Assembly: GCF_032116555.1 (NCBI RefSeq)
Contig: NZ_CP134949.1
Location: forward strand, 1 to 64,000
Length of the DNA: 64,000 bases
Direction of reading: 5' to 3'
Source of the DNA: Halobaculum sp. XH14
GTDB lineage: Archaea; Halobacteriota; Halobacteria; Halobacteriales; Haloferacaceae
How positions within the stretch are numbered: position 1 is the first letter of the stretch; every line of letters starts with the position of its first letter. The position numbers were made by a program, and so were the translations under genes. Shown here one piece after another: positions 51,931 through 60,966 of this stretch. The notes beneath the pieces are model-generated. The model ran no database searches. It was not told the origin of the DNA and saw only the letters and a list, made by a program, of their open reading frames with translations.

Positions 51931-53193
51931 ATGGCTGAATACGAGATACTACTGGTACTCGTTGGTCTCGCCATCTTCGGGGCGGTCGTCCTGCCGCGAG
52001 TCCTCTCGGACGTGCCGATGTCGTTTCCGATAATATACGTGGCCGCAGGGGCGATCCTCTTTTCGCTCCCCCTAGGAGTCGAGACGCCGGACCCCGTCAG
52101 ACACGGCGATCTCGCCGAGCGACTCACCGAGCTCGTCGTGATAATCGCACTGATGGGTGCGGGACTGAAACTCGATCGGCCGTTCGATTGGCGGGCGTGG
52201 TCGAACACCTGGCGACTGCTCGCCATCACGATGCCGGTGACCATCGTCGCCACCGCCGTCCTCGGCTGGGGCCTGCTGGGCGCCCTGCTCCCGACCGCCA
52301 TCTTGCTCGGTGCCGTCGTCGCACCCACTGATCCGGTACTGGCTTCGGACGTACAGGCGTCGCCCCCGACCGAGGCGATAGACGAACAGACCGATCCCGA
52401 GGAGCAGGAGGGCGAGATTCGGTTTGCGCTCACGTCCGAGGCGGGCCTCAACGACGGACTCGCGTTTCCCTTCACGCACCTCGCCATCGCGGCGGCTGCG
52501 GCTGCCGGGGCATCGTCACTGGGCTGGGTGGGCGAGTGGTTCCTCGTTCACGTTCTCTACGAGATAGCGGTCGGCGTCGTGGTTGGGTACCTCGTCGGGC
52601 AACTCATCGCCCGAGTCATCTTCAGTAGGGCCGTCACGACCGAGTTGGGAAAAGTCATGGAAGGCGCGGAGGTGTTGGCGGCCACGTTCATCACGTACGG
52701 CCTGACCGAACTCCTCCACGGCTACGGCTTCATCGCGGTCTTCGTCGCTGCACTCGAACTCCGTCACTACGAGTGGGAACACGAGTACCACGTCGCCATC
52801 CACGACTACGCCGTGATGGTCGAACGGATCGTGATGGCAGCGGTCCTCGTACTGTTCGGCGGAACCATCGCCGGCGGACTGTTCGACCCACTGACGATGC
52901 TCGACGTGACGGTCGGTCTCCTGCTCGTCTTCGTGATCCGCCCGACGGCCGGGTTGCTCGGTCTGTTCGGCACGTCGATGCCCTGGCGGGAGCGACTCGT
53001 CGTCTCGTCGTTCGGCATTCGCGGCGTCGGTTCGTTCTACTACCTCGCGTTCGCGCTCAACGAGGCGACGTTCGCGGAGCGGGAACTGCTCGTCGCCGCC
53101 GACAAACTCTGGGCGCTGGTCGGGTTCGTCGCCCTCGCGTCCATCGTCGTTCACGGGATCTCGGCCAACACCGTGATGAGTGCGTTCGAGTGA
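51931..53193 (+). CDS. Na+/H+ antiporter, CPA1/NhaP type
   Basis: Cation:proton antiporter of 420 residues and about 12 helices. The ion-binding motif is LLGAVVAPTDPVLASDVQ (the TD-P of CPA1), followed by LTSEAGLNDGLAFPFTHL, the second conserved aspartate region, and FGIRGVGSFYYLAFA with the helix-10 arginine. It would help export sodium in a salt-in organism. Codon usage is a little less GC-biased than its neighbours. Lone gene after a 190-bp gap that shows nothing else. Confidence 0.9.
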   Translation: MAEYEILLVLVGLAIFGAVVLPRVLSDVPMSFPIIYVAAGAILFSLPLGVETPDPVRHGDLAERLTELVVIIALMGAGLKLDRPFDWRAWSNTWRLLAITMPVTIVATAVLGWGLLGALLPTAILLGAVVAPTDPVLASDVQASPPTEAIDEQTDPEEQEGEIRFALTSEAGLNDGLAFPFTHLAIAAAAAAGASSLGWVGEWFLVHVLYEIAVGVVVGYLVGQLIARVIFSRAVTTELGKVMEGAEVLAATFITYGLTELLHGYGFIAVFVAALELRHYEWEHEYHVAIHDYAVMVERIVMAAVLVLFGGTIAGGLFDPLTMLDVTVGLLLVFVIRPTAGLLGLFGTSMPWRERLVVSSFGIRGVGSFYYLAFALNEATFAERELLVAADKLWALVGFVALASIVVHGISANTVMSAFE

Positions 53194-53324
53194 ACCCGTG
53201 AGGAGGGCTCCGGCGAACTCACCGCGCCTCCTCTCCCGATAGCGTTCGTCCCGCCTTCAGTCCGGTATCGCCCTCCATGCGGTCGAACGCCGGTGGTGAT
53301 TCTACCGGCAGCGACGACCGCGAG

Positions 53325-54404
53325 TCAGACGCCGGTCGCCCGGCCGTCCGGCGCCGCCTCGTCGTCCAGGGGGTCCTCCATCTGGCCCATCACGGCCTCG
53401 AACGCGTCCGTCGCCGTCAGGAGGCCGACGACCTCGCCCTCCGAGAGCACGAGCGCGAGCTCCTGCCCTTCGGCCTGGAACCGGTCGACCGCGTCGCTGA
53501 CGCTCGTCTCGGGACTGATGGTCATCGGCGGCGCGGCCAGTTCCTCGAGGGTCGTCTCGCCCAACCGGAGCTCGTCCACCGCGCTCAGGACGGCGGGGAC
53601 GTACACGATGCCGCGGAAATCGCCCGACTCCTCGCCGACGAGTGGGTAGCGCGTGTAGCCCGCGGAACGCATCCGGTCGAGGTTCTCCGCGGTCGAGTCG
53701 GCCGTCGAGAGGAACACGACGTCCTCCTCGTCGACCATCAGGTCGACGACCGGGCGCTCGCCGGCGGTGAGCGCGTTGACGACCTCCTCGTGGCGCTCCT
53801 CGGAGAGGTCGCCGCGGTCGAGCAGCGAGTCGAGGCGATTGCGGAGCTGCGCGCGGTTCTCGACGATCTCCTCTTCGGTCTCCAGCCACGCGCCGGTCAT
53901 CTCGACGCCGAACAGCGCGAGCGTCCACTTGGCGACGTGGTCGCCGACCCACATCACGGGGTAGAGGAGCTTCGCGAAGTAGTACAGCGGCGTCGCCCCG
54001 TAGCGACAGACGAGCTTCGTGCGCTCGACGCCGAGGTACGTCGGCGTCTGCTCGCCGTGCGTGAGGTGGAGGAGGTTGATGATGAGGAACGCGAGCAGCG
54101 CGCCGGCGCCGACCGACGCCAGCCACGTGTTCGCGAAGTACGGCTCGAACAGCGCCGCGAGCGCCGGTTCCGCGACGATGCCGACCGCGATGGAGGAGGC
54201 GGTGATGCCGACCTGGCAGGTGGTGAGATAGATCTCCAGGTCGTCGGTCATCGCCCAGGCCCGGCGGAGCCCCGGCGCGTCGAACTCCGACTCGCTGTAC
54301 TGTCGGACCCGCGTCAGGGCGAACTCGATGGCGACGAAGAAGCCGTTCGCCAGGATAAGGCCCAGCCCCGCGGCGAGGCGGACGAGTATCTCGGCGGTGT
54401 TCAT
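53325..54404 (-). CDS. CNNM/CBS-domain transporter-like (hemolysin C/CorC type)
   Basis: Membrane protein of 359 residues: DUF21/CNNM transmembrane domain (residues 1-200, about four helices, with NGFFVAIEFALTRVRQYSES and LLYPVMWVGDHVAKWTLALF) followed by a CBS pair (about 215-345: GERPVVDLMVDEEDVVFLST and LVLSEGEVVGLLTATDAFEA) that binds adenine nucleotides. Relatives export magnesium and other divalent cations. The CorC_HlyC C-terminal domain is absent, so it is a shortened form. Confidence 0.87.
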   Translation of the reverse strand: MNTAEILVRLAAGLGLILANGFFVAIEFALTRVRQYSESEFDAPGLRRAWAMTDDLEIYLTTCQVGITASSIAVGIVAEPALAALFEPYFANTWLASVGAGALLAFLIINLLHLTHGEQTPTYLGVERTKLVCRYGATPLYYFAKLLYPVMWVGDHVAKWTLALFGVEMTGAWLETEEEIVENRAQLRNRLDSLLDRGDLSEERHEEVVNALTAGERPVVDLMVDEEDVVFLSTADSTAENLDRMRSAGYTRYPLVGEESGDFRGIVYVPAVLSAVDELRLGETTLEELAAPPMTISPETSVSDAVDRFQAEGQELALVLSEGEVVGLLTATDAFEAVMGQMEDPLDDEAAPDGRATGV

Positions 54405-54514
54405 CGCCCGAACGTCCCGGCCGACGATACAAGGTTTTGTTGGCTCGAACTGGTCGGATGGCCCTCGGCCCCGACTGACCCGCCGCGGACGGGACGCCCC
54501 GCCGTCCGGTCAGC

Positions 54515-55804
54515 TCACGTCCCGTGCTGCCAGGAGCCCATGTACTCGCGCTGCTCGTCGGTGAGTTCGTCGTGGGCGACGCCCTCGGCGTCGAGTTTGA
54601 TCTCCGCGACCTCCCGGTCCAGTTCGTCGGGCACCTCGTGGACGCCCGCCTCGTACTCGTCGCCGTTCTCGACGAGTTCGCGGACGCAGACCGCCTGCAC
54701 GCCGAAGCTCTGGTCCATCACCTCGACCGGGTGACCGAGCGCGATGGGCGCCGCGAGGTTGACGAGCCGTCCCTCCGCGAGCACGTTCAGCCGGCGGCCG
54801 TCGGACGTCTCGTACGCCTCGACGCCCTCGCGGGCCTCGTAGCGGTCGACCGCCAGGTCGGCGAGTTCCTCGAGGTTCACCTCGACGTCGAAGTGGCCGG
54901 CGTTGGCCAGCAGGACGCCGTCCTCCATGACCTCGAAGTGCTCACGCGTGACGACGTCGCGGTTGCCGGTGGTCGTGAGGATCACGTCCGCCTCCTTCGC
55001 TGCCTCGGCCATCGGCTTCACGTCGTAGCCCTCCATGTGGGCTTCGAGCGCCCGGCGCGGTTCGACCTCGGTGACGACGACGTCGGCGTTCTGGCCGGCC
55101 GCCTTCTTGGCGACGCCCTTGCCGCAGTAGCCGTAGCCGGCGACGACGACGGTCTTGCCGGCCCACGAGAGGTTCGTCGTCATCGCGATCGTGGCGAGCG
55201 AGGACTCGCCGGTGCCGTGGACGTTGTCGAACAGGCGCTTCATCGGCGTGTCGTTCACGGCGAAGATGGGGTACTCGAGCGCGTCGTCCTCGTCCATCGC
55301 CCGCAGGCGGTGGACGCCGGTCGTCGTCTCCTCACAGCCGCCGACGATGGAGTCGATGAGGTCGGGGTGGTCCTCGTGGACGGCCGCGACCATGTCCATC
55401 CCGTCGTCGACGGTGACGGTCGGCCCGTGGGAGAGCACCGACTCGATGGCGGCGTAGTAGCCCTCGTCGTCGACGCCCCGCACCGCGTAGGAGGTGATGT
55501 TCTCGTGGGTGTCGAGCGCCGCGCTCACGTCGTCGTGGGTCGAGAGCGGGTTGCAGCCGGTGATGGCGACCTCCGCGCCGCCGTCGGCAAGCAGCTCGAC
55601 GAGCGTCGCGGTCTTGGCCTCGACGTGCATCGCCATGCCGATGACCTGCCCGGCGAACGGCCGGGACTCGACGTACTCCTCCCGGAGTTCCGAGAGGATG
55701 GGCATGTGCTGTATCGCCCAGTCCATCTTCTTTCGGCCTTCCTCGGCGGCTTCCTGCGGGTTCTCGAGATGTTCGGTGACGGGGGCGTACGGCGTCTCGC
55801 TCAT
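54515..55804 (-). CDS. ahcY: Adenosylhomocysteinase (SAH hydrolase)
   Basis: NAD-dependent enzyme that splits S-adenosylhomocysteine to adenosine and homocysteine, sustaining SAM-dependent methylation. 429 residues, with the SAH-binding MAMHVEAKTATLVELLADGG and ITGCNPLSTHDDV, the catalytic lysine/aspartate region ENDTPMKRLFDN-like (FAVNDTPMKRLFDNVHGTGE), and the NAD fold VVVAGYGYCGKGVAKKAAGQ. Ends in the shorter archaeal/Thermotoga-type C-terminus without the KxxY tail. TATA-like GTTAAGAA is about 28 bases upstream. Confidence 0.96.
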   Translation of the reverse strand: MSETPYAPVTEHLENPQEAAEEGRKKMDWAIQHMPILSELREEYVESRPFAGQVIGMAMHVEAKTATLVELLADGGAEVAITGCNPLSTHDDVSAALDTHENITSYAVRGVDDEGYYAAIESVLSHGPTVTVDDGMDMVAAVHEDHPDLIDSIVGGCEETTTGVHRLRAMDEDDALEYPIFAVNDTPMKRLFDNVHGTGESSLATIAMTTNLSWAGKTVVVAGYGYCGKGVAKKAAGQNADVVVTEVEPRRALEAHMEGYDVKPMAEAAKEADVILTTTGNRDVVTREHFEVMEDGVLLANAGHFDVEVNLEELADLAVDRYEAREGVEAYETSDGRRLNVLAEGRLVNLAAPIALGHPVEVMDQSFGVQAVCVRELVENGDEYEAGVHEVPDELDREVAEIKLDAEGVAHDELTDEQREYMGSWQHGT

Positions 55805-56134
55805 GTGGCGTGGGTTCGGGTGGTCGGTTCTTAACGCCGCCGAAGGCGGATGCTGGTTCCGTTCGTCGTTCTCGGGGCGGCCGGTTTCGACGTCGTGGTC
55901 AGTTCAGTTGTCGTGGCGCACGCCTCGAAAACCCCCAGTCGTTCACGCCCAGTATCGTTTCGGCCTCGGCCACGACCGCATCGAAACGACGACCAACCGA
56001 CCGGAAGCGCCGACGGCCACGGCAGCTTTCGCGGTGGTCTCGACGCGATCAGTCGGATATCGTTCGGGGAAACCGGATCACGGCCATCGAAGCCGACGTC
56101 ACCATTGAATAGCCGCGAGCGCCCTCGATTCACC
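55805..56134. other. Divergent gap with repeat remnants
   Basis: About 330 bp between ahcY and the cupin gene. It holds a minus-strand remnant of the modular repeat at 55908-55938 and a fragment CAGCTTTCGCGGTGGT near 56020, similar to one at 48577-48593. The remainder is featureless; open frames through it lack domain content. Confidence 0.5.
55908..55938 (-). repeat. Remnant of the modular hairpin repeat (copy F)
   Basis: On the minus strand CTGGGGGTTTTCGAGGCGTG followed by CGCCACGACAA closely matches the right end of copy A (GGGCTTTCGAGG, GTGTGCGCCACGACAA). The upstream modules are lost. Confidence 0.55.
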
Positions 56135-56536
56135 ATGGAGCCAGTCGACTTCGAGGAGGCCGAGACGTACGAACCCGACGAGGGCTGGCAGCGCCGCGCG
56201 CTCGCCGGGAGCGACGAGTTCAGCTTCGAGTGGTTCGAGAAGCCGCCGGGCCACTCCTCGCCGATGCACGACCACGAGAACGAGCAGGTCTGTCTCGTGC
56301 TCCGCGGGGAACTCACAATCCACACCGATGACGACGCCGTGACGCTCGGGGAGTACGACTCGGTGCTGCTCGAATCGTGGGAGTCCCACCGCGTCGAGAA
56401 CACGGGCGAGGAACTCGCCGTCGGCCTCGACGTGTTCGCGCCGGGCCGCTCGTTCGACTTCTGGACCGACCGCGCGGACGGGGGCGACGAGGAGGACGGC
56501 GGCTCGGACGAGGCTGGATCGGGGGCCGACGGGTAG
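56135..56536 (+). CDS. Cupin-domain protein
   Basis: Single-domain cupin of 133 residues. Metal-binding motif 1 is SSPMHDHENEQVCLVLRGEL and motif 2 ESWESHRVENTGEEL; the tail is Asp/Gly-rich. Could be a sugar-binding or sugar-isomerising cupin, or a small dioxygenase. The stop is directly followed by the FAH gene ATG, so both belong to the same operon and probably the same pathway. Confidence 0.83.
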   Translation: MEPVDFEEAETYEPDEGWQRRALAGSDEFSFEWFEKPPGHSSPMHDHENEQVCLVLRGELTIHTDDDAVTLGEYDSVLLESWESHRVENTGEELAVGLDVFAPGRSFDFWTDRADGGDEEDGGSDEAGSGADG

Positions 56537-57367
56537 ATGCGGTATCTCGCCCGGACCGCGGACGGCCGGCCGCTCGTCGGCGACGACGAGGGGTTCGTCC
56601 CGCTCGCGGCCGCCTACCCCGACGCCGAGCGGGTCCGCGACGTCCTCCCGCGGGCGCCCGACGGCCTCCGCGACCTCGACGGGGTTCCCGCGGACCGGAC
56701 GCCGCGCGAAACCCTGTCGTTCGGCCCGTTCGTCGACGAGCCGGGCAAGCTGTTCGGCATCGGGCTGAACTACGCGGACCACGCCGCCGACCTCTCGGAG
56801 GACCCGCCCGAGGAGCCGGCCAGCTTCTTCAAGCCGGCCAGCGCGGCCACCGGGCCGGGCGGCCCCATCCGACTCCCGCCCGAACGCGGCTCCGAGGTCG
56901 CCGCCGAGCGGGTCACCGCCGAGGCGGAACTCGCGGTCGTGATCGGGCGGACGTGCCGGAACGTGGCCGTCGACGCGGTCGACGAGGTCGTCGCCGGGTT
57001 CGCGCCGGTCGTCGACGTGACCGCCGAGGACGTGCTCGAACGGAACCCCCGGTTCCTGACCCGGGCGAAGAGCTACGACACGTTCCTCGTGCTCAGCCCG
57101 CACCTCGCCGTCACCGGGCCCGGCACGGACCTCGAGGACGTCGAGGTGCGGACCGTCGTCAACGACGCCGTGGAGTCGCGAAACGTGGCGTCGAACATGC
57201 ACTTCTCGCCGCGCGAACTCGTGGCGTTCCACTCCGAGGTGATGACGCTCGAACCCGGCGACGTGATATCGACCGGGACGCCGGGCGCCCACCCCATCGA
57301 CCCCGGCGACCGCGTCCGCGCCGAGGTGGAGGGAATCGGGACGGTGGCCGCGGACGTCGTCAGGTGA
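56537..57367 (+). CDS. Fumarylacetoacetate hydrolase (FAH)-family enzyme
   Basis: 276 residues. The C-terminal FAH fold shows GKLFGIGLNYADHAADLSED, the metal-binding glutamates in VTAEAELAVVIGRTCRNVAV and the catalytic loop VDVTAEDVLERNPRFLTRAK, with SYDTFLVLSP. Members cleave 2,4-diketo acids or hydrate 2-keto-pentenoates. Next to a sugar ABC importer and an enolase-superfamily dehydratase, a 2,4-diketo-3-deoxy-sugar-acid hydrolase or a related step is the likeliest role, but the substrate is unproven. The first 75 residues form a small acidic leader domain. Confidence 0.85.
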   Translation: MRYLARTADGRPLVGDDEGFVPLAAAYPDAERVRDVLPRAPDGLRDLDGVPADRTPRETLSFGPFVDEPGKLFGIGLNYADHAADLSEDPPEEPASFFKPASAATGPGGPIRLPPERGSEVAAERVTAEAELAVVIGRTCRNVAVDAVDEVVAGFAPVVDVTAEDVLERNPRFLTRAKSYDTFLVLSPHLAVTGPGTDLEDVEVRTVVNDAVESRNVASNMHFSPRELVAFHSEVMTLEPGDVISTGTPGAHPIDPGDRVRAEVEGIGTVAADVVR

Positions 57368-57481
57368 GGACGGATTACTATTCAGTTGGTTACCAGATTA
57401 CGATAACTACCGTCCTGAGTTTCACTATGTCTATCTGACGCTGCAACAACTATATTACGGTATATGAGTAATTGGTGTGGT
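57368..57481 (+). promoter_or_regulatory. AT-rich promoter of the ABC operon with inverted repeats
   Basis: Strikingly AT-rich compared with its surroundings. TATA-like ACTATATTA sits at about 57449-57457, roughly 28 bases before the ATG at 57482. ATTAC-N9-GTAAT (57454-57472) overlaps it and extends towards the start, a plausible repressor site. GGACGG (57368-57373) and CCGTCC (57410-57415) form a wider inverted repeat just after the FAH stop. Confidence 0.5.
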
Positions 57482-59029
57482 ATGGCAGAACACAGCACGA
57501 ACAGGCGGACGTTCCTCGCCGCGACGGGCGTGACGGGGATGGGAGCACTGGCCGGCTGTGCCGGCTTCGGCGGCGGTGGCGGCGGCGGAGGGGGCAACGG
57601 TGACTTCCTCTCGACCGCCCAGCAGCTCGGCATCGCGGACAACTGGCAGCAGCGCCGGATCGGGGCCGCCGACGACTGGCCCATCGAGGCGCGGCGGGAG
57701 GTGCCCGAGCGCCAGAGCGCCACGACCTGGACCGACAGCGGGGCGTTCCAGAGCGCGGTCGAGAACGACGTGTGGACGCCGCCCGAGGGGTGGCAGGACA
57801 CCGCCGCGGGCGACGTGGAGACGCTGCAGATACTGAACCACGGCGCGGCGAACATGGAGTTCGACCCCGCGACGCTGGCCGCCCACGAGATGTTCACCGA
57901 GATCACCGGGATCGAACTCGACGTCATCGAGATCGGCGTCGACCAGGCGAACACGCGCGAGCAGCAGTTTCTCTCCTCGGAGGAGCCGAGCCCGCACGCG
58001 TTCAACGTCGACGGCATCCTCGTCCCGGTGTTCGTCGAGCAGGGCTACCTCGAGGCCACGGACGCTCTCTACCCGGAGGGCGGCTACGAGCCGTACATTC
58101 CGGCGCTCCAGAGCCTCGTCCAGTGGGACCTGGACCCCCAGTACGAGGGGACCCACACCTTCGGCTACCCGAACATCGGCGAGGCGAGCATGGGCCACCT
58201 GCGGCCGGACCTCATCGAGGAGCAGGGGATCGACCCCGAGCGGTTCCAGGGCGAGTGGTCCTGGGACCTCCTCGAGGAACTGGGCGAGGCGTTCGCGGGC
58301 ACCGACGTCAACGCGTTCGCGTACTACGCCGGCACCTCGACGTACCTTGCGTACTCGTTCCGGGAGCTGCTGTTCCAGCAGGGCGGGCGCATGGTTCAGG
58401 ACGACGGGACGGTCGTGATGAACTCGGACGCCGCCGTCCGGGTCATCCAGAAGATGCGGGACTGGCGCGACGCGGGCTACGTCCCCAGCGACGTCATCTC
58501 CTACGGCGAGGGGGACATCGTGGACCTGATGGCGTCGGGACAGCTCGCGTACACCACCGCGTTCAGCGACTTCGTCCCCCGGCTGCTCCAGGAGTACGAG
58601 CCCGGATCCCAGTACCAGGTGGTCGTCCCGCCGGCGGCCAACGCGGGCCCGTCGCCGACGCAGGCGGGGCTCGTCGCGCCGAACACGACGAGCATCAACC
58701 GCTTCTCGGACACGGGCCACAAGCTCGCCGCGATGCTGTACGGCGACCTGAAGCTGAGCTACTTCACCCAGTGGCTGGAGTTCACCTACGAGGGGAACAT
58801 CTCGTACATGGACCAGGTGTACACCGACTCCTCGGAGAACGACTTCGTCACGTTCGGCGGGGTGATGGGGAACGCCATCGAGAACGGCGTCCTCGAACTG
58901 TTCCCGCAGATGGCCTCGGTGTTCCAGCAGATGCTCTCGCCGGTCCAGCGTGCGATCCAGGGCTCGATCGAACCGCAGGCGGCCATGGACCAGGTGCAGG
59001 AGTTCGTGGACTCCGAGATCAACGAATGA
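57482..59029 (+). CDS. Sugar ABC transporter substrate-binding lipoprotein
   Basis: Extracytoplasmic binding protein of the carbohydrate-uptake CUT1 type, 515 residues. Signal MAEHSTNRRTFLAATGVTGM with lipobox LAGC (Cys26) means Tat export and lipid anchoring, then a Gly-rich linker. The two-lobed body has VETLQILNHGAANMEF and a C-terminal helix with QAAMDQVQEFVDSEI. It is longer than typical family members (about 420), with extra sequence at residues 45-110. First gene of the importer operon. Confidence 0.92.
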   Translation: MAEHSTNRRTFLAATGVTGMGALAGCAGFGGGGGGGGGNGDFLSTAQQLGIADNWQQRRIGAADDWPIEARREVPERQSATTWTDSGAFQSAVENDVWTPPEGWQDTAAGDVETLQILNHGAANMEFDPATLAAHEMFTEITGIELDVIEIGVDQANTREQQFLSSEEPSPHAFNVDGILVPVFVEQGYLEATDALYPEGGYEPYIPALQSLVQWDLDPQYEGTHTFGYPNIGEASMGHLRPDLIEEQGIDPERFQGEWSWDLLEELGEAFAGTDVNAFAYYAGTSTYLAYSFRELLFQQGGRMVQDDGTVVMNSDAAVRVIQKMRDWRDAGYVPSDVISYGEGDIVDLMASGQLAYTTAFSDFVPRLLQEYEPGSQYQVVVPPAANAGPSPTQAGLVAPNTTSINRFSDTGHKLAAMLYGDLKLSYFTQWLEFTYEGNISYMDQVYTDSSENDFVTFGGVMGNAIENGVLELFPQMASVFQQMLSPVQRAIQGSIEPQAAMDQVQEFVDSEINE

Positions 59030-59053
59030 CCGGACGGCACGCACCGATTCGCC

Positions 59054-60001
59054 ATGGCCACTGAGGAGTACGAGGGCGAAGTAGGCCCCCACGGCGGCGG
59101 CCTCACCGGCGCCGTCTCCGACTGGGTGAACGACCACATCCGGACGGTGCTGCTCGGCCCGTCGCTGGTGGCGCTGTTCGTCGTGTTCATCTACCCGGCG
59201 GTGATGTTGCTGTGGCTGTCGCTCCAGAACACCCGCGGCTTCGGCGAGACGTTCGAGCCCGCGTACAACTACGGGCGCATCTTCACCGACCCGACGTTCT
59301 GGAACGCGGTCGAGAAGACGCTGATCTACTCGTTCGGCTCGCTGTTCGTCTCGGTGAGCGCCGGGCTGGTCATCGCGCTCGCGCTGAACAAGCTGCTCAA
59401 CCAGCGGCTGCGTGACGCCTACTCGACGCTCATCCTCATCTCGTGGGCGGTGCCGCTGTCCATCGTCGGGGTCACCTGGCAGTGGATGTTCGACGGGCAG
59501 CTGGGGGTCGTCAACCAGGTCCTGGTCGATCTGGGAATCCTCGAAACCGGCTACTCCTGGCTCTCGAACTCCGTGTCCGCGATGGTCGTCGTCATCCTCG
59601 CGGACTCGTGGTCGCGCATCCCGTTCGCGACCATCGTGCTGCTCGCGGGGCTCCAGTCGATTCCCCAGGACATGTACGACGCCGCCAAGACCGACGGCGC
59701 GACGACCTGGCAGACGTTCCGGCACGTCACGCTGCCGTACCTCCGGCCGTCGTTCTTCGTCGCGGGACTCATCACCTGGATGTTCGCGTTCCGCGCGTTC
59801 GCCATCCCGTACTCGACGACGGGCGGCGGGCCGGGCGGCGCGACCGAGACCCTCGCCATCTACATCCACCGCTTCGGCATCCAGCTGCTCGACTACGGGT
59901 TCGCCTCCGCGGTCTCGGTGTTCCTCGTCGCGGTGACGCTCGTCGTCGCGACGGCGTACGTCTACTTCATCCTCGAACAGATGGAGGAGATCGAGGTCTG
60001 A
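59054..60001 (+). CDS. Sugar ABC transporter permease (MalF/UgpA type)
   Basis: Six-helix permease of 315 residues with an N-terminal helix (LLGPSLVALFVVFIYPAVML). The coupling-helix EAA motif that contacts the ATPase reads DMYDAAKTDGATTWQTFRHVTLP near residue 215-235. 24 bp after the binding-protein gene. Confidence 0.93.
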   Translation: MATEEYEGEVGPHGGGLTGAVSDWVNDHIRTVLLGPSLVALFVVFIYPAVMLLWLSLQNTRGFGETFEPAYNYGRIFTDPTFWNAVEKTLIYSFGSLFVSVSAGLVIALALNKLLNQRLRDAYSTLILISWAVPLSIVGVTWQWMFDGQLGVVNQVLVDLGILETGYSWLSNSVSAMVVVILADSWSRIPFATIVLLAGLQSIPQDMYDAAKTDGATTWQTFRHVTLPYLRPSFFVAGLITWMFAFRAFAIPYSTTGGGPGGATETLAIYIHRFGIQLLDYGFASAVSVFLVAVTLVVATAYVYFILEQMEEIEV

Positions 60002-60002
60002 C

Positions 60003-60872
60003 ATGGCGGGAGCGGAGTTCGGCCTGGACCAGTACCGGCGACGACAGCGGCTCTGGGACGCCGTGGAGAGCCGCTACGTCGTTCACCTCGTGCTGTTCGC
60101 GGCGGTGTTTTTCGCGATCTCGCCGCTGGTGTGGCAGCTCCTCACGTCGTTCAAGACCCAGCAGGGCGTGCTCGCGCTGACGTACCTGCCGCTTGACCCG
60201 ACGCTGGCCGCCTACGAGCGGGCGCTGATCGACCGCGGGTTCTGGCGCGCGGTCGTGAACAGCGTCATCATCGCCTCCGCGTCGACGGCGATCGTGATGG
60301 TGCTCGGGACGCCGGCCGGCTACGTGTTCAGCCGGTTCCGCTTCCCGTTCGACAACGCCGTGTTCGTGTTCGTCCTGTTCACGCGGTTGTTCCCGCCGAT
60401 CGGGCTGGTGACGCCGTACTACCGGATCATGACGACGACCGGGCTGTTGAACACGAAGACGGGCATCGTCATCGCGAACGTCTACCTCTGGCTCCCGCTG
60501 GTCATCTACATCATGCGGAACTTCTTCATCACCATCCCCCAGTCGCTCGACGAGGCGGCCAGGGTTGACGGCTGCACGAAGATCCAGGCGTTCTGGCACG
60601 TCGTGTTCCCCGTCGTCCTGCCCGGCTTCGCCGCGGGGACCATCCTCACCTTCCTCTACTCCTGGCGGGAGTTCCTGTTCGCGTTCACCGTCAGCACCGA
60701 CCTCACCTCGATGACCATCCCCGTGGCGACGTTCCTGTTCGTCGGGGACGCCGGCATCGACTGGGCGGCGATGGCCGCCGCCTCCATCGTCTCGGTCATC
60801 CCGTCGGCGCTGGTGGTGGTCTTCTTCCAGCGGTACATCGTCGTCGGCATGACGGGAGGGCTGAAGGGATGA
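60003..60872 (+). CDS. Sugar ABC transporter permease (MalG/UgpE type)
   Basis: Six-helix permease of 289 residues. EAA motif SLDEAARVDGCTKIQAFWHV at about 180-200. Starts one base after the preceding stop, so it is translated with its partner. Ends GMTGGLKG, as is typical of MalG-type permeases. Confidence 0.93.
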   Translation: MAGAEFGLDQYRRRQRLWDAVESRYVVHLVLFAAVFFAISPLVWQLLTSFKTQQGVLALTYLPLDPTLAAYERALIDRGFWRAVVNSVIIASASTAIVMVLGTPAGYVFSRFRFPFDNAVFVFVLFTRLFPPIGLVTPYYRIMTTTGLLNTKTGIVIANVYLWLPLVIYIMRNFFITIPQSLDEAARVDGCTKIQAFWHVVFPVVLPGFAAGTILTFLYSWREFLFAFTVSTDLTSMTIPVATFLFVGDAGIDWAAMAAASIVSVIPSALVVVFFQRYIVVGMTGGLKG

Positions 60873-60966
60873 CCGGGATCAGGCCGCCCCGAGCGACGCG
60901 AATCACCCGCGCGAGCGGGACTCCGGACGCACCGGCCGCACGACCGACCACGGAGACCATCGATCA

